NCBI RefSeq assembly: GCF_040581485.1
Contig: NC_090128.1
Span: 15,863,431 to 15,927,430, forward strand
Length of the DNA: 64,000 nucleotides
From: Linepithema humile
Lineage: Eukaryota > Arthropoda > Insecta > Hymenoptera > Formicidae
Direction: 5' to 3'
Part shown: positions 54,076-64,000 of the stretch, piece after piece
How the letters are laid out: each line of letters begins with the position of its first letter
How positions within the stretch are numbered: the stretch's first letter is position 1
Program-made: the position numbers and the translations under genes
Notes under the pieces: model-generated
Databases searched by the model: none
Told to the model about the DNA's origin: nothing
Seen by the model: the letters and a program-made list of their open reading frames with translations, nothing else

Positions 54076-56570
54076 ATGAATAATAAGTATTACATTGTCG
54101 AATTTGAAGATGGTCTTCAAATTGTACCTAACAATTGGTTTACTTGTAAAAAAAAATCCGCAATATATTGGCCAAATGTAACAAATCAGAAAGAATATGA
54201 TAAAGCAGTTGAAAAAATGAAAGATTTTAATAATAATAATTCAACAATAATATCTGTTAAAAGAATATTTACAAGTACAGGTAAGTTAAACTTTTGTTGC
54301 GGAAATCTTTATTTACAATTTTAAAAGTAATATTTTTAATTGTTATCTTTTTCAGATACTTTTATTAAAGCAAAAGAGAAATTAAAATTAGCCGAAAAAT
54401 TATCAGATTTAAATTCAGATGAAGATACAGAAGTTTTAAAAAATAGAAGAAGATTCTATGCAGCAAAAGTTTTTTCATCATCAAGTAGCGAAGAAGAAAT
54501 TCAAAATCCTATGAAAAAAAGGAAAATAGATACTTATCCACAAGTACCACAAATTTCGAAGAATTCTAAATTACGTCATGAAAATAAAAATAAAGAAAAC
54601 TTTTCATCAGCACAGGAAAATGAAATGCAGCACATGAGTTCTCAATATTCTAATTTTTCTTCAGGTATTTATCACATAAATTAATAAAGATATGTACTAT
54701 ATTCTGACTTTAATACTCTGATTTAGATAAATAGCACAATACTTTTTATAATTATATATATTTTTATTATTACATTTTTTGTTATTTTAGATAATTATCC
54801 AAAAGCATCCCAAATGTTAAAAAATTCTACAATACGTCATCAAGTACTAGAAAATAGAGAAAACTTTCCATCGGAACAGGAAAATGAAATGCAGCACATG
54901 AGTTCTCAATATTCTAATTTTTCTTCAGGTATTTATCACATAAATTAATAAAGATATGTACTATGTTCTGACTTTAATACTTTGATTTAGATAAATAGCA
55001 CAATACTTTTTATAATTATATATATTTTTATTATTACATTTTTTGTTATTTTAGATAATTATCCAAAAGCATCCCAAGTGTTAAAAAATTCTACAATACG
55101 TCATCAAGTACTCGAAAGTAAAGAAAACTTTTCATCAGAAGAAGAAGATAAAATGCTCATGAGTTCACAAAATTCTAATTTTTCTTCAGGTATTTATCAC
55201 ATAAATTAATAAAGATATCTATTATATTCTGACTTTAATATTTTGATTTAGATAAATAACACGATACTTTATATTCACGATTCTTCTTCAGATACTTATA
55301 TAAAAAGTTAAAATGTTGTGTGTGTGTATGTGTGTGTATAACATCTTAACATATTTAAAAAAAAAAATGTCTAATAAAGATAATTTTAAAACAAATTACT
55401 GTTTTAAAAGAAACAAGATGAAAGAATTAAAAAATAGTATTAAACAATTAATTTTTAAGCCACTACCAGGTGTAAATATCTTTGTTTCTACAAATAAGAT
55501 GTTATAGCATTACTTATTGGACTACAATCACAAACTTTTATATTATAGATTCACAAAATATTCTTCGGCAACTCTCCAATAAAAATATATCTATTGTTTA
55601 ATCTGGTACTTATTTGAATGTTTTGTTTTTAGAGTTTCATGAATTCAAACGCAATGTATATAGAAACTTTTCTGTGCTTAAGCAGAAGTTAGATTTTATT
55701 ATACAAAACCAATTAGATTTTTATGAACAATGGGAACGTAATGAAAATAACAGTACAACACACTTTTCTACAGAAAGCAATGAAATAAATGTGATGTCAC
55801 AATTTCCAATAGAAAGTGAGGACGCTTTAAATCAATTAGAAGAGGCTCTCATCGATAATAATTATCGTAATAACTTGGTAAAATAAATATAAATATTAAT
55901 TATATATTATGTACATTAATTTTTTATAAAGTTTTTAAAAAGTTAAATTATTAAATTTTATTAAATTTTAAAGTTATTTATATATCTGCTTATTTATATG
56001 ACATCTATCACATTTTTATTCTCTTAGATAAATAAACTTTCAACAATTGGTGGTAAAAATTTAAAGCAGTTAATTTTAAATATAATAAAACGAATTTTTA
56101 CAATAATTATTGCGAAAGAGTATAGTTGGTATGGAAAGAAAAACAACAAAAGCTTTTCGGATTTAAAACTTTGCTCAGTTGTTATCAGTAAGTATATATG
56201 TACATACATATACCCACACATACAAACACATAAACACACACTTAAACACATAGATATTTACACTAATAAACCTATACATAATGCATATACTATACATATA
56301 ATACATATATTAGATTTAGTTATTAAATTATAAAAATTAGATTAACTTTCCATCTAATTCATTAAACATCTGGTTTAAAAAAATTAAAAATATGTTGAGA
56401 GGTATATGTTTATATTTATGTTATATAAATGTTTATACGTATTTGTAGGTGCAGTTCAATTAAAATACCCGCAAGCTACCGAACATGAAATTTCGGAACC
56501 AATAAAATCATGGCTTCGTCATGCAAATGAAAAAATAAAAAAACTGTATGCTGCACAATTAAATATTTAA
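54076..56570 (+). CDS. DUF4806 companion protein of the CACTA-like element, multi-exon
   Basis: Exons with consensus splice sites: 54076-54280 (MNNKYYIVEFEDGLQIVPNN, the usual start), 54356-54664, 54791-54928, 55055-55189, 55633-55877 (KRNVYRNFSVLKQKLDFI, coiled-coil-like), 56028-56187 and 56449-56570. The last two form the DUF4806 domain (STIGGKNLKQLILNIIKRIF, then ATEHEISEPIKSWLRHANEK). Exons 54791-54928 (138 bp) and 55055-55189 (135 bp) are in-frame copies of the 3' end of exon 2 together with the following intron. Region 55313-55600 may hold another small exon. DUF4806 genes commonly accompany such transposases in ants (family knowledge from memory); the biochemical role is unknown. No lesions seen. 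Confidence 0.7.
54530..55250 (+). repeat. Three tandem copies of an exon-intron unit (about 262 bp)
   Basis: Copies end at 54664, 54928 and 55189 with the same TTTTTCTTCAG/GTATTTATCACA junction; the copied introns are near-identical. Confidence 0.95.
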
Positions 56571-57480
56571 TACTTTTCTTTATATTTTGTTCATGTATAT
56601 AATTCATACATAATATTAGCGATTTTATGTACACAATATTATGTATGTAATATTATTCATATTTAGTTATAATTTTTAGTAATATTAAGTTTATTAATTT
56701 ATATTTAACAGTGACTAGTGCAATTTTAAAATGTACAAGACGTATCTTTAGCTTTCGCTTTTATATATACAAATTTTATTTTTATTGTGACTATTTTTAC
56801 ATTATATAGTAAATAAAAAATTTTTTAAAAATTACATATTTTATAATAAAATGTGCTTTATATGTACTATTATTTATATTACTTATACGTACTTTACCTT
56901 TTTTGAAATGTGTCTATTTCTTAAAATAATGTAATATAATAGAAGCTTTTATTTTTAGAAATTTTGCTAATAATCTTTCCTTTATGCTCATAAAGATACA
57001 TACATGTCAAATGTCTATATAAAATATTTGAAAAAATATGTATTTTGAAAAAATGTTTCAAAAATTGTTTAGTTTTAAAGGAGTAATAAAAAGTAGTAAT
57101 AAAACAATATCTTGATAGTGGTGTCATTAAAGCGAGATTGTCGTAATTTTTTAAAATATAAATAATTAATATGAAATTTTTCGAGAGAGAAAGAGAGAAA
57201 CATTACTTATTAAGATTACTGTTTTATTGCTTTCTTAACTTAAAACTAAACAATTTCTGTTTAAATCTTTTTAAAAAATATATTTTTTAAAGACATTTTA
57301 AATAAATATTTAAAATAAATATTTTTCTGGGTGGTATTTATAGTCCGATTTTATATTTAGAATCTTCTTATGATTTCATTCAACTAATGAAATAATGTTG
57401 CGCAACCATTTTGTTGATTGAATGTTTTAAAATGATTTCGAATATAAGATCGGATTATTAACACCATCCTATATTCAATA
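56571..57480. other. AT-rich 3' part of the CACTA-like element
   Basis: No gene. Followed by the subterminal repeat zone 57490-57730. Confidence 0.5.
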
Positions 57481-57749
57481 ATTTTATTTGGATTTTATCT
57501 GGATAAAAAAAGATATCCAGGGGACATTGTTGGGATCTAATTTAATCATATGTAGGATATCCCAGGAATATCCCAGGGATTTATTTTTGGATGTCCTACG
57601 GATATCTGAAAAGCGGACATTCGGATATCCCACGGATGCCCTACGGATATCCTACGGCTTTGTACAGACATCCCAGGGATATCTGAAAATCCTTTACATT
57701 ACATCCCACGGACATCCGTAGGATGAAATTTTGCTATGTAGGTTGTATA

Positions 57750-57965
57750 CTTATTTCACGCCGCTTAAATAATTATTTCACCGTTGCTTCAATAATTATT
57801 TCACCGTGGTTATTCTACCGACCGCACCGATACTTTGTTACTATTTCACCGTCGCTATACTGATTTCACCGACACTTTTATATTTCTTTCACGCTACTCA
57901 AATAATTATTCAGCCGTTGCTTAATAATCATTTCTCCATCGCTTATATATTCTTTCGCATCACAA
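57750..57965 (+). repeat. Degenerate 23-25-bp tandem repeat, right part
   Basis: Same TTATTTCACCGTCGCT-type unit as 47885-48047. Confidence 0.7.
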
Positions 57966-58150
57966 TTTCACATCGCATGTACACACACAGTCATCAAACA
58001 TACTTAATTGAATAAACACGTCTTCTGATTTATCATTAACCAAACGCATATTTTCTTTGACACATCCCCAACCGACCGAACCTGGATTCCGACGAGCTAT
58101 ACCGCGCTCGAAAAGCTCACACGGTTTCAGTGTTATTGTGTATTACAGTT

Positions 58151-58806
58151 TTTGTTTTGACTTATACTAACCATTTATATATATATCATGTGCGTTTTAA
58201 ATTATAAAATAATTTTTAAATTTTATTGTTTAAAAAAAAATTTAATCTTCAATTATTTTATGTTAAAAGCATTTTTCTGCAACATCAAATGTATTTTAAT
58301 TTATTTACTTACAGAATTTGTAAATGCTATTTTATTCCTTTGTAACCAACAAACCCAAAAGAGAGGAAACACGTCCAGAGGAAAATCACATCCCTTTATT
58401 CGTTACCGATTTTGTGTCGTTCATTTATACCTGCTTTCCCCTCAGCAGCCGCTTAGATACCTCTCTTACGAGATTTCGTCATTAGCTTTCTTTTTCATTC
58501 TTTTTCAATGTACATTATTTAAGGATTCCGATGATTTAAATGTATCATATTATAATATAAATAATTTTATTTATAATTAATAATATTTATTTTAATATAA
58601 GCAATAAATAATTTTTTCAGTAAAATTAAATTAATATATGTTTATTATGAATAACTACAAATAAATTACTTCTAAATTAAATAACAGATTAATAAACACA
58701 ATTAATTTGATTTTACTGAAACAATTTATTTATCAGTTATATTGAAATAAAAATTTAATCATTAAATAAGCTCAATTAATTTTTATTATACGTAATTTTA
58801 TTACAG
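58151..58806. other. AT-rich stretch before the Transib pseudogene
   Basis: No convincing gene; a moderately GC-richer block at 58370-58500 is unassigned. Ends at the acceptor TTATTACAG (58806). Confidence 0.45.
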
Positions 58807-60040
58807 GATCTGCTAATGAAGAATTGGTTTATTTGAGGAAGAAAGTTTTCTTAATAATTAAAAAAAATATGAAGGATGATTATCAAATCATTATTAATAT
58901 TTTGCAAAAAGCTCTTGCAGAGAAGAATGGGCGTTTTGTGGAAATACGAGACGATATGCAGCATAGTTTATCGTTGTTATTTTCTAACATGAGAACAAAA
59001 TGGGCGATGGCAAACAGGACATAACTGACATTTTTCAGAAATAACGAAGAATGGCTTAATGGTCTGATATATTTTCCGATTGCATCAAGTACTGAATGCG
59101 CAACATCGACACCGAAAAAGGAAGATAAGAAATCAGGTCGCCCTTCACAAACTTTTATGTCTTCCAGTGAAAGATCTAAACGTAGAAAGACCAAAGAATT
59201 ACGCGATTCGATTAGTTCAGAGGAGTTGGCATATGCTACTCAAATGAGTCTTCGTTCATCAGGAAAAGTACACAATGCACAAGTTGTCAGAGATGTTATA
59301 TTGACGAGCCCATCAAGAGCTTCTAAGTACATTAGTGTTTATAAGTCAGAAAGTGAAAAAACTATATCTGCCGATGAAGCACTTTCAGTTATGGTCGAAA
59401 ATAAGTTCTCAAAACAAACTTATCAAAGAATAAGAAATGTCGCCAAAGAAAATAAATGCAAATTGTATCCATTGTACAATAATGTGACAAAAGCAAAAAA
59501 ACGTTGTTATCCACCACATTCCAGTATTACTATAACTGAGAGTAGTGCTGCAGTAAAATTGCAGGCTTTATTGAATCATACGGTGGACCGCATTTTGTTC
59601 CTTTAAAGGGATGTTATTGTTACATTGACTCCTGATAATGTCAGAAATTTAAGACTATATTGTAAGTGGGGTTGTGATGGAAGCTCCTGACAAAGTTTAT
59701 ATAAACAGAAGTTTACGGAAGATGGAAAATCTGATGAAAGTGTCTTTTTCACTTCATTTGTGCCATTACAACTCACGGGCATAAATGAAACATTGAACAC
59801 AGTAATCATTGTGTGGAAAAATCCAAGACCATCGTCTCCTTGATTTTGTAGGCCAATAAGATTGCAATTTATGCATGAAAATGTTGAGTTGACTGTCAAG
59901 GAAGTGAATGACATTAACGAACAGATCAAGTTGCTTGTACCATTCACAACACAGATTCATGGAATGTCGATCTCTGTAACGTTCAACATAGCATTTACGA
60001 TGATTGATGGTAAAATTTGTAACTCAGTATCAGGCACTAC
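58807..60040 (+). pseudogene. Transib (RAG1-related) transposase, four in-frame stops, 3' part lost
   Basis: A single register runs from the acceptor at 58806 to about 60038 without frameshift, but contains TAA 59022, TAA 59604, TGA 59688 and TGA 59841. Recognisable Transib blocks: NNEEWLNGLIYFPIASSTEC, KCKLYPLYNNVTKAKKRCYP, ITESSAAVKLQALLNHTVDR, CKWGCDGSS (first catalytic Asp region), SFVPLQLTG, WKNPRPSS, FCRPIRLQF and MIDGKICNSVSGT. The sequence ends abruptly where the non-LTR element starts, before the region that would hold the last catalytic Glu. Family assignment rests on my memory of Transib/RAG1-like proteins. Confidence 0.7.
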
Positions 60041-60389
60041 ACCCGAGGGTTGAGCTACCCACCGGGCGCGTCTCCAAGTGGCAGATAGGAGGACACCCAG
60101 TAGGTGTGAGTTTTCTGAGGGGACTCAGTGCTGCTGGGTAGTGGCGGTTATAACCTGGCCCTACGGAAGTAAAACCCTGTGGAGGGTAAGGGAAGACCGT
60201 TGCCGCAGACCAGCTCCCCAAGCCAAGTTGTAAGCCATCGTGGCGATGGCTGTATGTCACTGGGGGAGCAGTGTCGCGAATGATGCCTCTGGGAAACCGG
60301 GTGAAACCCCAGAGTATCCAGCCTTACCCAGGCATGCGGGGCTTTGCGTGGGCGGACCGTGTAGTTCCCTAGCTACTCGTGGGACCACT

Positions 60390-61367
60390 ATGGATGTGAA
60401 CGTAAACTTAAACTTGGAGAACGAAGGGGGAAATTGGGAGGGCTCGCGTGACGGGTCTCCGAGGGAAGGAGCTGGGACGGTGGTGACGGACGAGACCCTT
60501 AAGGGCTCCGGAAGTGAGGCCGGCCCGGCTGCGCGGCAGGAGGCTTCACCTCCAGCGAAGAAGAATCGGTGCTGGGCCGAAAGAAGGAGGGCGAAGCGGA
60601 TGAAAGCAGCGGCTCTGGAAGGGGCTCGCTCTCTTCCCGTGGCTCCCCCTTGTACGCCGGTGGAGGTGGTGAAGGGGCACGCCGACGGTAAACGTCGGAA
60701 GGGCTCCAAGGATATCCCTCCATCGGGCGGCCGTCCGCTGAAGAGGCAAAGGACTCACGACGGGCACCATGCCTACTCGGACGCTGCTGACCCTCTGGCG
60801 AGGGTGATTGTGGCGGAGGGCTACCCCGAGACAGAGATCACTGCTGAGCAGTTGACTCTGTTGAGAGCTGCGGTCTCGAAGGAGATCGACGGGATCCAGG
60901 AGGGTCCGGTGCCCAGATTCCACGGCACCTCTCTAAGGAGTGGTGCGGCGGTGGTAAGATGCGCGGATGAGGCGTCGCTGGGTTGGCTCGTGGGGCGGAT
61001 CGGCGGCATCATTCCGTGGGAGGGCGCCAGGCTCAAGGTGATGGGCATGGACGCACTTCAAAAGCAGCACAGGACGGTGGTTTGGGTCCCGGGACCTCTC
61101 GAGGGCGCGGCCACGGTCCTGAAGCGGCTGGAGAAGCAGAACCCGGATCTCGTCACCGGGAGCAGGAAAGTGTTCGCGGAGGGGGTAGGGGCCACCAGGG
61201 AGGGTGGGAATCTAGTCCTCGGTGTCCCGGGGTCCAGTGTCCTCAAATTGAGGTCACTGGACTTCAGACCATTTTTTGGGCTCGACAGGGTTACCTTTCG
61301 GGTAAGTAGAGCCCAGGGAGCGGGGGTAAAGGGAGACAAGGAGGAGCCCCCTAAAACGGTCTCGTAG
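60390..61367 (+). CDS. ORF1 (Gag-like) of the non-LTR retrotransposon
   Basis: I start at ATG 60390 (MDVNVNLNLENEGG); the frame is open from 60240. About 325 residues, Arg/Lys-rich middle (RRRAKRMKAAA, GGRPLKRQRTH) that could bind RNA, and an RRM-like C-terminal half (VVRCADEASLGWLVGRIGGI ... HRTVVWVPGP). No CCHC zinc knuckles seen, which is unusual for this clade. The stop is followed four bases later by the ORF2 ATG, suggesting coupled re-initiation. Confidence 0.7.
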   Translation: MDVNVNLNLENEGGNWEGSRDGSPREGAGTVVTDETLKGSGSEAGPAARQEASPPAKKNRCWAERRRAKRMKAAALEGARSLPVAPPCTPVEVVKGHADGKRRKGSKDIPPSGGRPLKRQRTHDGHHAYSDAADPLARVIVAEGYPETEITAEQLTLLRAAVSKEIDGIQEGPVPRFHGTSLRSGAAVVRCADEASLGWLVGRIGGIIPWEGARLKVMGMDALQKQHRTVVWVPGPLEGAATVLKRLEKQNPDLVTGSRKVFAEGVGATREGGNLVLGVPGSSVLKLRSLDFRPFFGLDRVTFRVSRAQGAGVKGDKEEPPKTVS

Positions 61368-61371
61368 TTAA

Positions 61372-64000
61372 ATGGCGGGATCGAGAGGGGTGGCCTTCAC
61401 CCAGATTAATCTGCATCACAGCAAAGGGGCCTCGGCTGTTGTGGCCAGGCAACAAGCTGGGAGGCAAACATGCATATCACTGATGCAAGAACCCTGGGTA
61501 ATCCGAGGTTGCATCAGGGGTTTGGCGGCCTGCGGTAGGCTCTTTAGGGCCCCATCAGTGGATCGGCCCAGGGCCTGCGTGGCCGTCAAGGGTATGGAAG
61601 CTCAGCTAATACCTCACCTGTGTTCCAGGGACGTTGCGGCTGTAGAAGTGAATTTCACTGATGACTCCGGTGACAGGAAGAAAATGGTTATTTGCTCAAT
61701 CTACTTCTCTCATGACGAGGGGGAGGCGGTGCCGCCTGCACCGGTGATAAAACTGGCAGAATACTGCCAGGAGAAACGGCTTCCCCTGATCATGGGATGT
61801 GACGCTAACGCGCATCACACCGTGTGGGGAAGCTCGGACACCAACGAAAGAGGGAGAAAAGTGGTGGAATTTCTAGCATCTACAGATCTGGAGATTCTCA
61901 ACACAGGAGACGAGCCCACCTTCTGCACTATAGCGAGAAGAGAAGTGCTCGACATCACTGTCTGTTCCATGCAGTTGATACAGGAGGTAGTGGAGTGGAG
62001 GGTCTCGACGGAGCCCTCGCTCTCTGACCATAGGCAGATCACCTTCAGGATAGCTAAGACTAGGGGGAAGGAGGGCAAATTCAGGAACCCGAGGAAAACC
62101 AAGTGGGACTCCTATAGGAAAGACCTGGCCAACAGTCTCAAAGGCTTCCCTAAGAGGCACGGGACAAAGGACGAAATGGAGACCTGTGTGGACTACTTGC
62201 AAAGGTCTCTGGTAAACTGCTACAAAAGTAATTGCCCCGAAAGGGCGGTTACAAATAGTAGAAAAACTTCCTGGTGAACCCCTGGACTGCAGGATCTCAG
62301 AGTGGCGGCTCGTAGGACCTGGAACAGAGCCAGGAACACGGGCCGCCAATCCGACTGGAAGCTCTCTAGGAGGGCACAGAAGGAATATAGAGACTCTGTG
62401 GTTAGGGCGAAACTGGAAAGCTGGAGGAAGTTTTGCGAAGAAGTAGAAGGAATGCCTGAAACGGCAAAAATCTGCAGGATCCTCGCTAGGAACCCGGATG
62501 CGACTCTGGAAACCATCGCACTTCCTGATGGGACGGTGGTGACTGGAGAGCGATGTCTGGAGCATCTACTGGAAGTGAGCTTTCCGGGCTTCCATAGGGA
62601 GCCGGGAGAGCTATTTGCATATAAGGAGCCGGGTTCACTCAGAAGAGCCCGACAAGCGGACTGGCGAATGGCGGCCAAGATTGTCATGCCCGAGAAGGTC
62701 AAGTGGGCAATTAACACCTTTAAGCCCTACAAATCAGCGGGACCGGATGGTGTCTTTCCGGCTCTTCTACAAGAGAGACTGGAACAGATCGTGGGCCTAC
62801 TGACCCGAACCTTAAGGGCTTGTATCGCGATGGGCTACACACCCAGCGCATGGAAACTGGCCAGGGTAGTTTTCATCCCGAAGGCAGGAAGAACGAGCTA
62901 CACCAAGGCAAAAGATTTCAGGCCAATTAGCCTAACATCGTTTCTCCTTAAGACATTGGAAAAGCTGGTGGACGCGTATCTGAGGGAGACAACTCTGTGG
63001 AGTCACCCTCTCCACAAAAATCAGCACGCGTATTGTTCGGGCTATTCCACCGAGACTGCTCTACATCAGACGGTAGCGTTTCTTGAGGAGCAGCTGGAAA
63101 GGAAGGGCTACGCAGTGGGTGCTTTCTTGGACATAGAGGGCGCTTTTAACAACACACTGCACGAGGTAGTGTGTGAGGAAGCCGCCAGAAGGGGTGTCCC
63201 GATGAAGCTCGTCGAGTGGATCCGGAGCATGCTAGGGAGGCGTGTGATGACTTCGCTGGGAACTGCGAAAGTCTGTGGGTGGGTGGGAAGAGGCTGCCCG
63301 CAGGGCGGAGTACTTTCTCCACTTTTATGGTGCCTGGTAGCAGACGGTTTATTAAAGGCACTGGACGATAGAGGCTTCACTGCACAAGGCTACGCGGACG
63401 ACGTGGCAATACTTGTGCGAGGCCCTTTTCTAGAGACGCTTCTAGAGCTCATGCAGGGGGCACTGGAAGTTGTAGAAGAGTGGTGTCAGAGGACAGGTTT
63501 AGCGGTGAATCCACTGAAGACCGGTCTTACTGTTTTCACTCGCAAATACAAGGTGGGCACCATTGTGGGACCCACTCTTGGAGGAGTAAGGTTAGTTCCG
63601 ACCAAATCAGTGAAATATTTGGGAGTTATCCTGGATAAGAAACTGCTTAGGGAGGAGCACCTTCGTAATCGGTGCAAAGGCTTGTGCCAGTATTTTTGGA
63701 TGTGTAGAAAGACCTTTGGCCAGACTTGGGGCTTGAAACCGAGTATGATACACTGGATCTACACAGCCATACTTCGCCCCAGACTCACATACGCAGCCGT
63801 AGTATGGTGGACTAGGGTGCAAAAGAAAACAGCCAAAGTTGCGCTGGAGCATGTCAGGGCTCTGATTTTGAGAGGGGCCCTGGGTGCTATGGTTACGACA
63901 CCAGTGGCGGCGATGGGCGTAATGTTCGGCATCGAACCATTTCATCAGGTGGTGGTGGCTGCTGCAGCAATGGCAGCATATCGTCTGAGATGCGAACTAA
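61372..64000 (+). pseudogene. ORF2 endonuclease-reverse transcriptase, one in-frame TGA
   Basis: Apurinic-type endonuclease: QINLHHSKGAS, LMQEPWVIRG, MGCDANAHHTVWGS, VLDITVCS, SLSDHRQITF. Then TGA at 62275-62277 (after RKTSW, where relatives have a second Trp) in an otherwise unbroken frame. Reverse transcriptase blocks: SAGPDGVFPALL, VVFIPKAGR, FRPISLTSFLLKTLEKLV, VGAFLDIEGAFNN, GCPQGGVLSPLLW, GYADDVAILVRG, SVKYLGVILDKKL. The frame is still open at the window end. One nonsense mutation suggests a fairly young copy. Confidence 0.85.

Larger units (their letters stand above)
48048..57742 (+). mobile_element. CACTA-like transposon, 9.7 kb
   Basis: Ends CCCACATAGCAAA (left) and, in reverse complement, CCTACATAGCAAA (right), each followed inward by clustered GGATATCC / GGACATCCC motifs (48060-48210; 57500-57730), as expected for CACTA subterminal repeats. 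The flanks are two halves of one tandem repeat. Inside are a Tnp2-like transposase and a DUF4806 companion gene on the plus strand. A TT dinucleotide lies at both borders, too short to prove a target duplication. Confidence 0.75.
47090..58150 (+). mobile_element. LTR-like promoter sequence, split by the CACTA-like insertion
   Basis: 47090-48047 and 57743-58150 share the same degenerate repeat on both sides of the insertion and so were contiguous. Starts near TGTAACGGTGC with two large hairpins, has GGGTATAAAACAGG (about 47308), the tetraloop hairpin array, and near the end AATAAA (about 58010). Reads like a long LTR or a Pol II unit. I could not confirm LTR termini or target duplication. Confidence 0.4.
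60045..64000 (+). mobile_element. Non-LTR retrotransposon (R1/Jockey-like), 5' end present
   Basis: GC content jumps from about 35% to nearly 60% at the border. A GC-rich leader (to 60389) is followed by ORF1 and ORF2; the element runs off the window end. Having leader plus ORF1 suggests a nearly full-length insertion rather than the usual 5'-truncated copy. Confidence 0.85.

Noticed and set aside
57488..57721. 77-residue frame rich in GYP/RIS
   Set aside because: Arises from GGATATCC/GGACATCC subterminal repeats of the CACTA-like element.
47083..58140. Solo LTR with TTGTG target duplication
   Set aside because: TTGTG occurs at both possible borders, but the right terminus would end GTGTTA rather than CA, so I do not claim it.

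Overview
Eukaryotic, AT-rich, intron-containing DNA that is almost entirely mobile elements. The Polinton proteins, the SAM-domain and DUF4806 companion genes, and the foldback elements look most like those of insects, particularly ants. That taxonomic reading is inference from family resemblance, because no database was searched. I saw no rRNA gene, tRNA gene or CRISPR array, and only one gene that might belong to the host (an Arg/Pro-rich gene at 945-137, minus strand).

Layout. 1-1100: the possible host gene. 1100-7310: four large foldback elements (long inverted repeats) lying in the probable 5.3-kb first intron of a Mutator-like transposase gene, plus a small element holding five 44-bp hairpin repeats. 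7357-10632: Mutator-like transposase fused to a YqaJ nuclease, followed by a Ulp1-type cysteine protease frame without its own ATG. 10860-14400: two long palindromes and a second 44-bp hairpin array; one palindrome has a 145-bp perfect core and a foldback inserted in one arm. 14671-16400: IS630/Tc1/mariner transposase with three exons and intact frames. 16623-22374: a two-gene DNA transposon on the minus strand (SAM-domain companion gene, then C2H2-finger Tnp2-like transposase).

22592-42549: a complete-length Maverick/Polinton, about 20 kb, with 437-bp inverted repeats (99.3% identical by my count) and a perfect 6-bp target duplication ATTGTA. Its left end carries a spliced early gene and the protein-primed DNA polymerase. 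The middle carries a minus-strand block (spliced small gene, packaging ATPase, DUF8207 protein, coiled-coil protein, integrase with chromodomain) divergent from a plus-strand virion block (PLA2-protease fusion, penton-like capsid protein, major capsid protein, exonuclease-like protein). The right end carries two spliced minus-strand genes and a 49-residue gene around a long non-coding repeat region. Polymerase, integrase, ATPase and DUF8207 frames each carry a lesion; the virion genes are intact. A 2.6-kb pogo-like transposon with 581-bp inverted repeats sits between the penton-like and capsid genes.

42560-47090: remains of a minus-strand LTR retrotransposon (gag start, long leader split by a 1.07-kb foldback, tRNA-Lys primer binding site). 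47090-48047 and 57743-58150: one LTR-like, promoter-bearing sequence split by a 9.7-kb CACTA-like transposon (48048-57742), which carries a broken Tnp2-like transposase, a spliced DUF4806 companion gene with tandemly duplicated exons, and several smaller elements. 58807-60040: a Transib (RAG1-related) transposase pseudogene with four in-frame stops, cut off by a non-LTR retrotransposon (60045 to beyond the window end).
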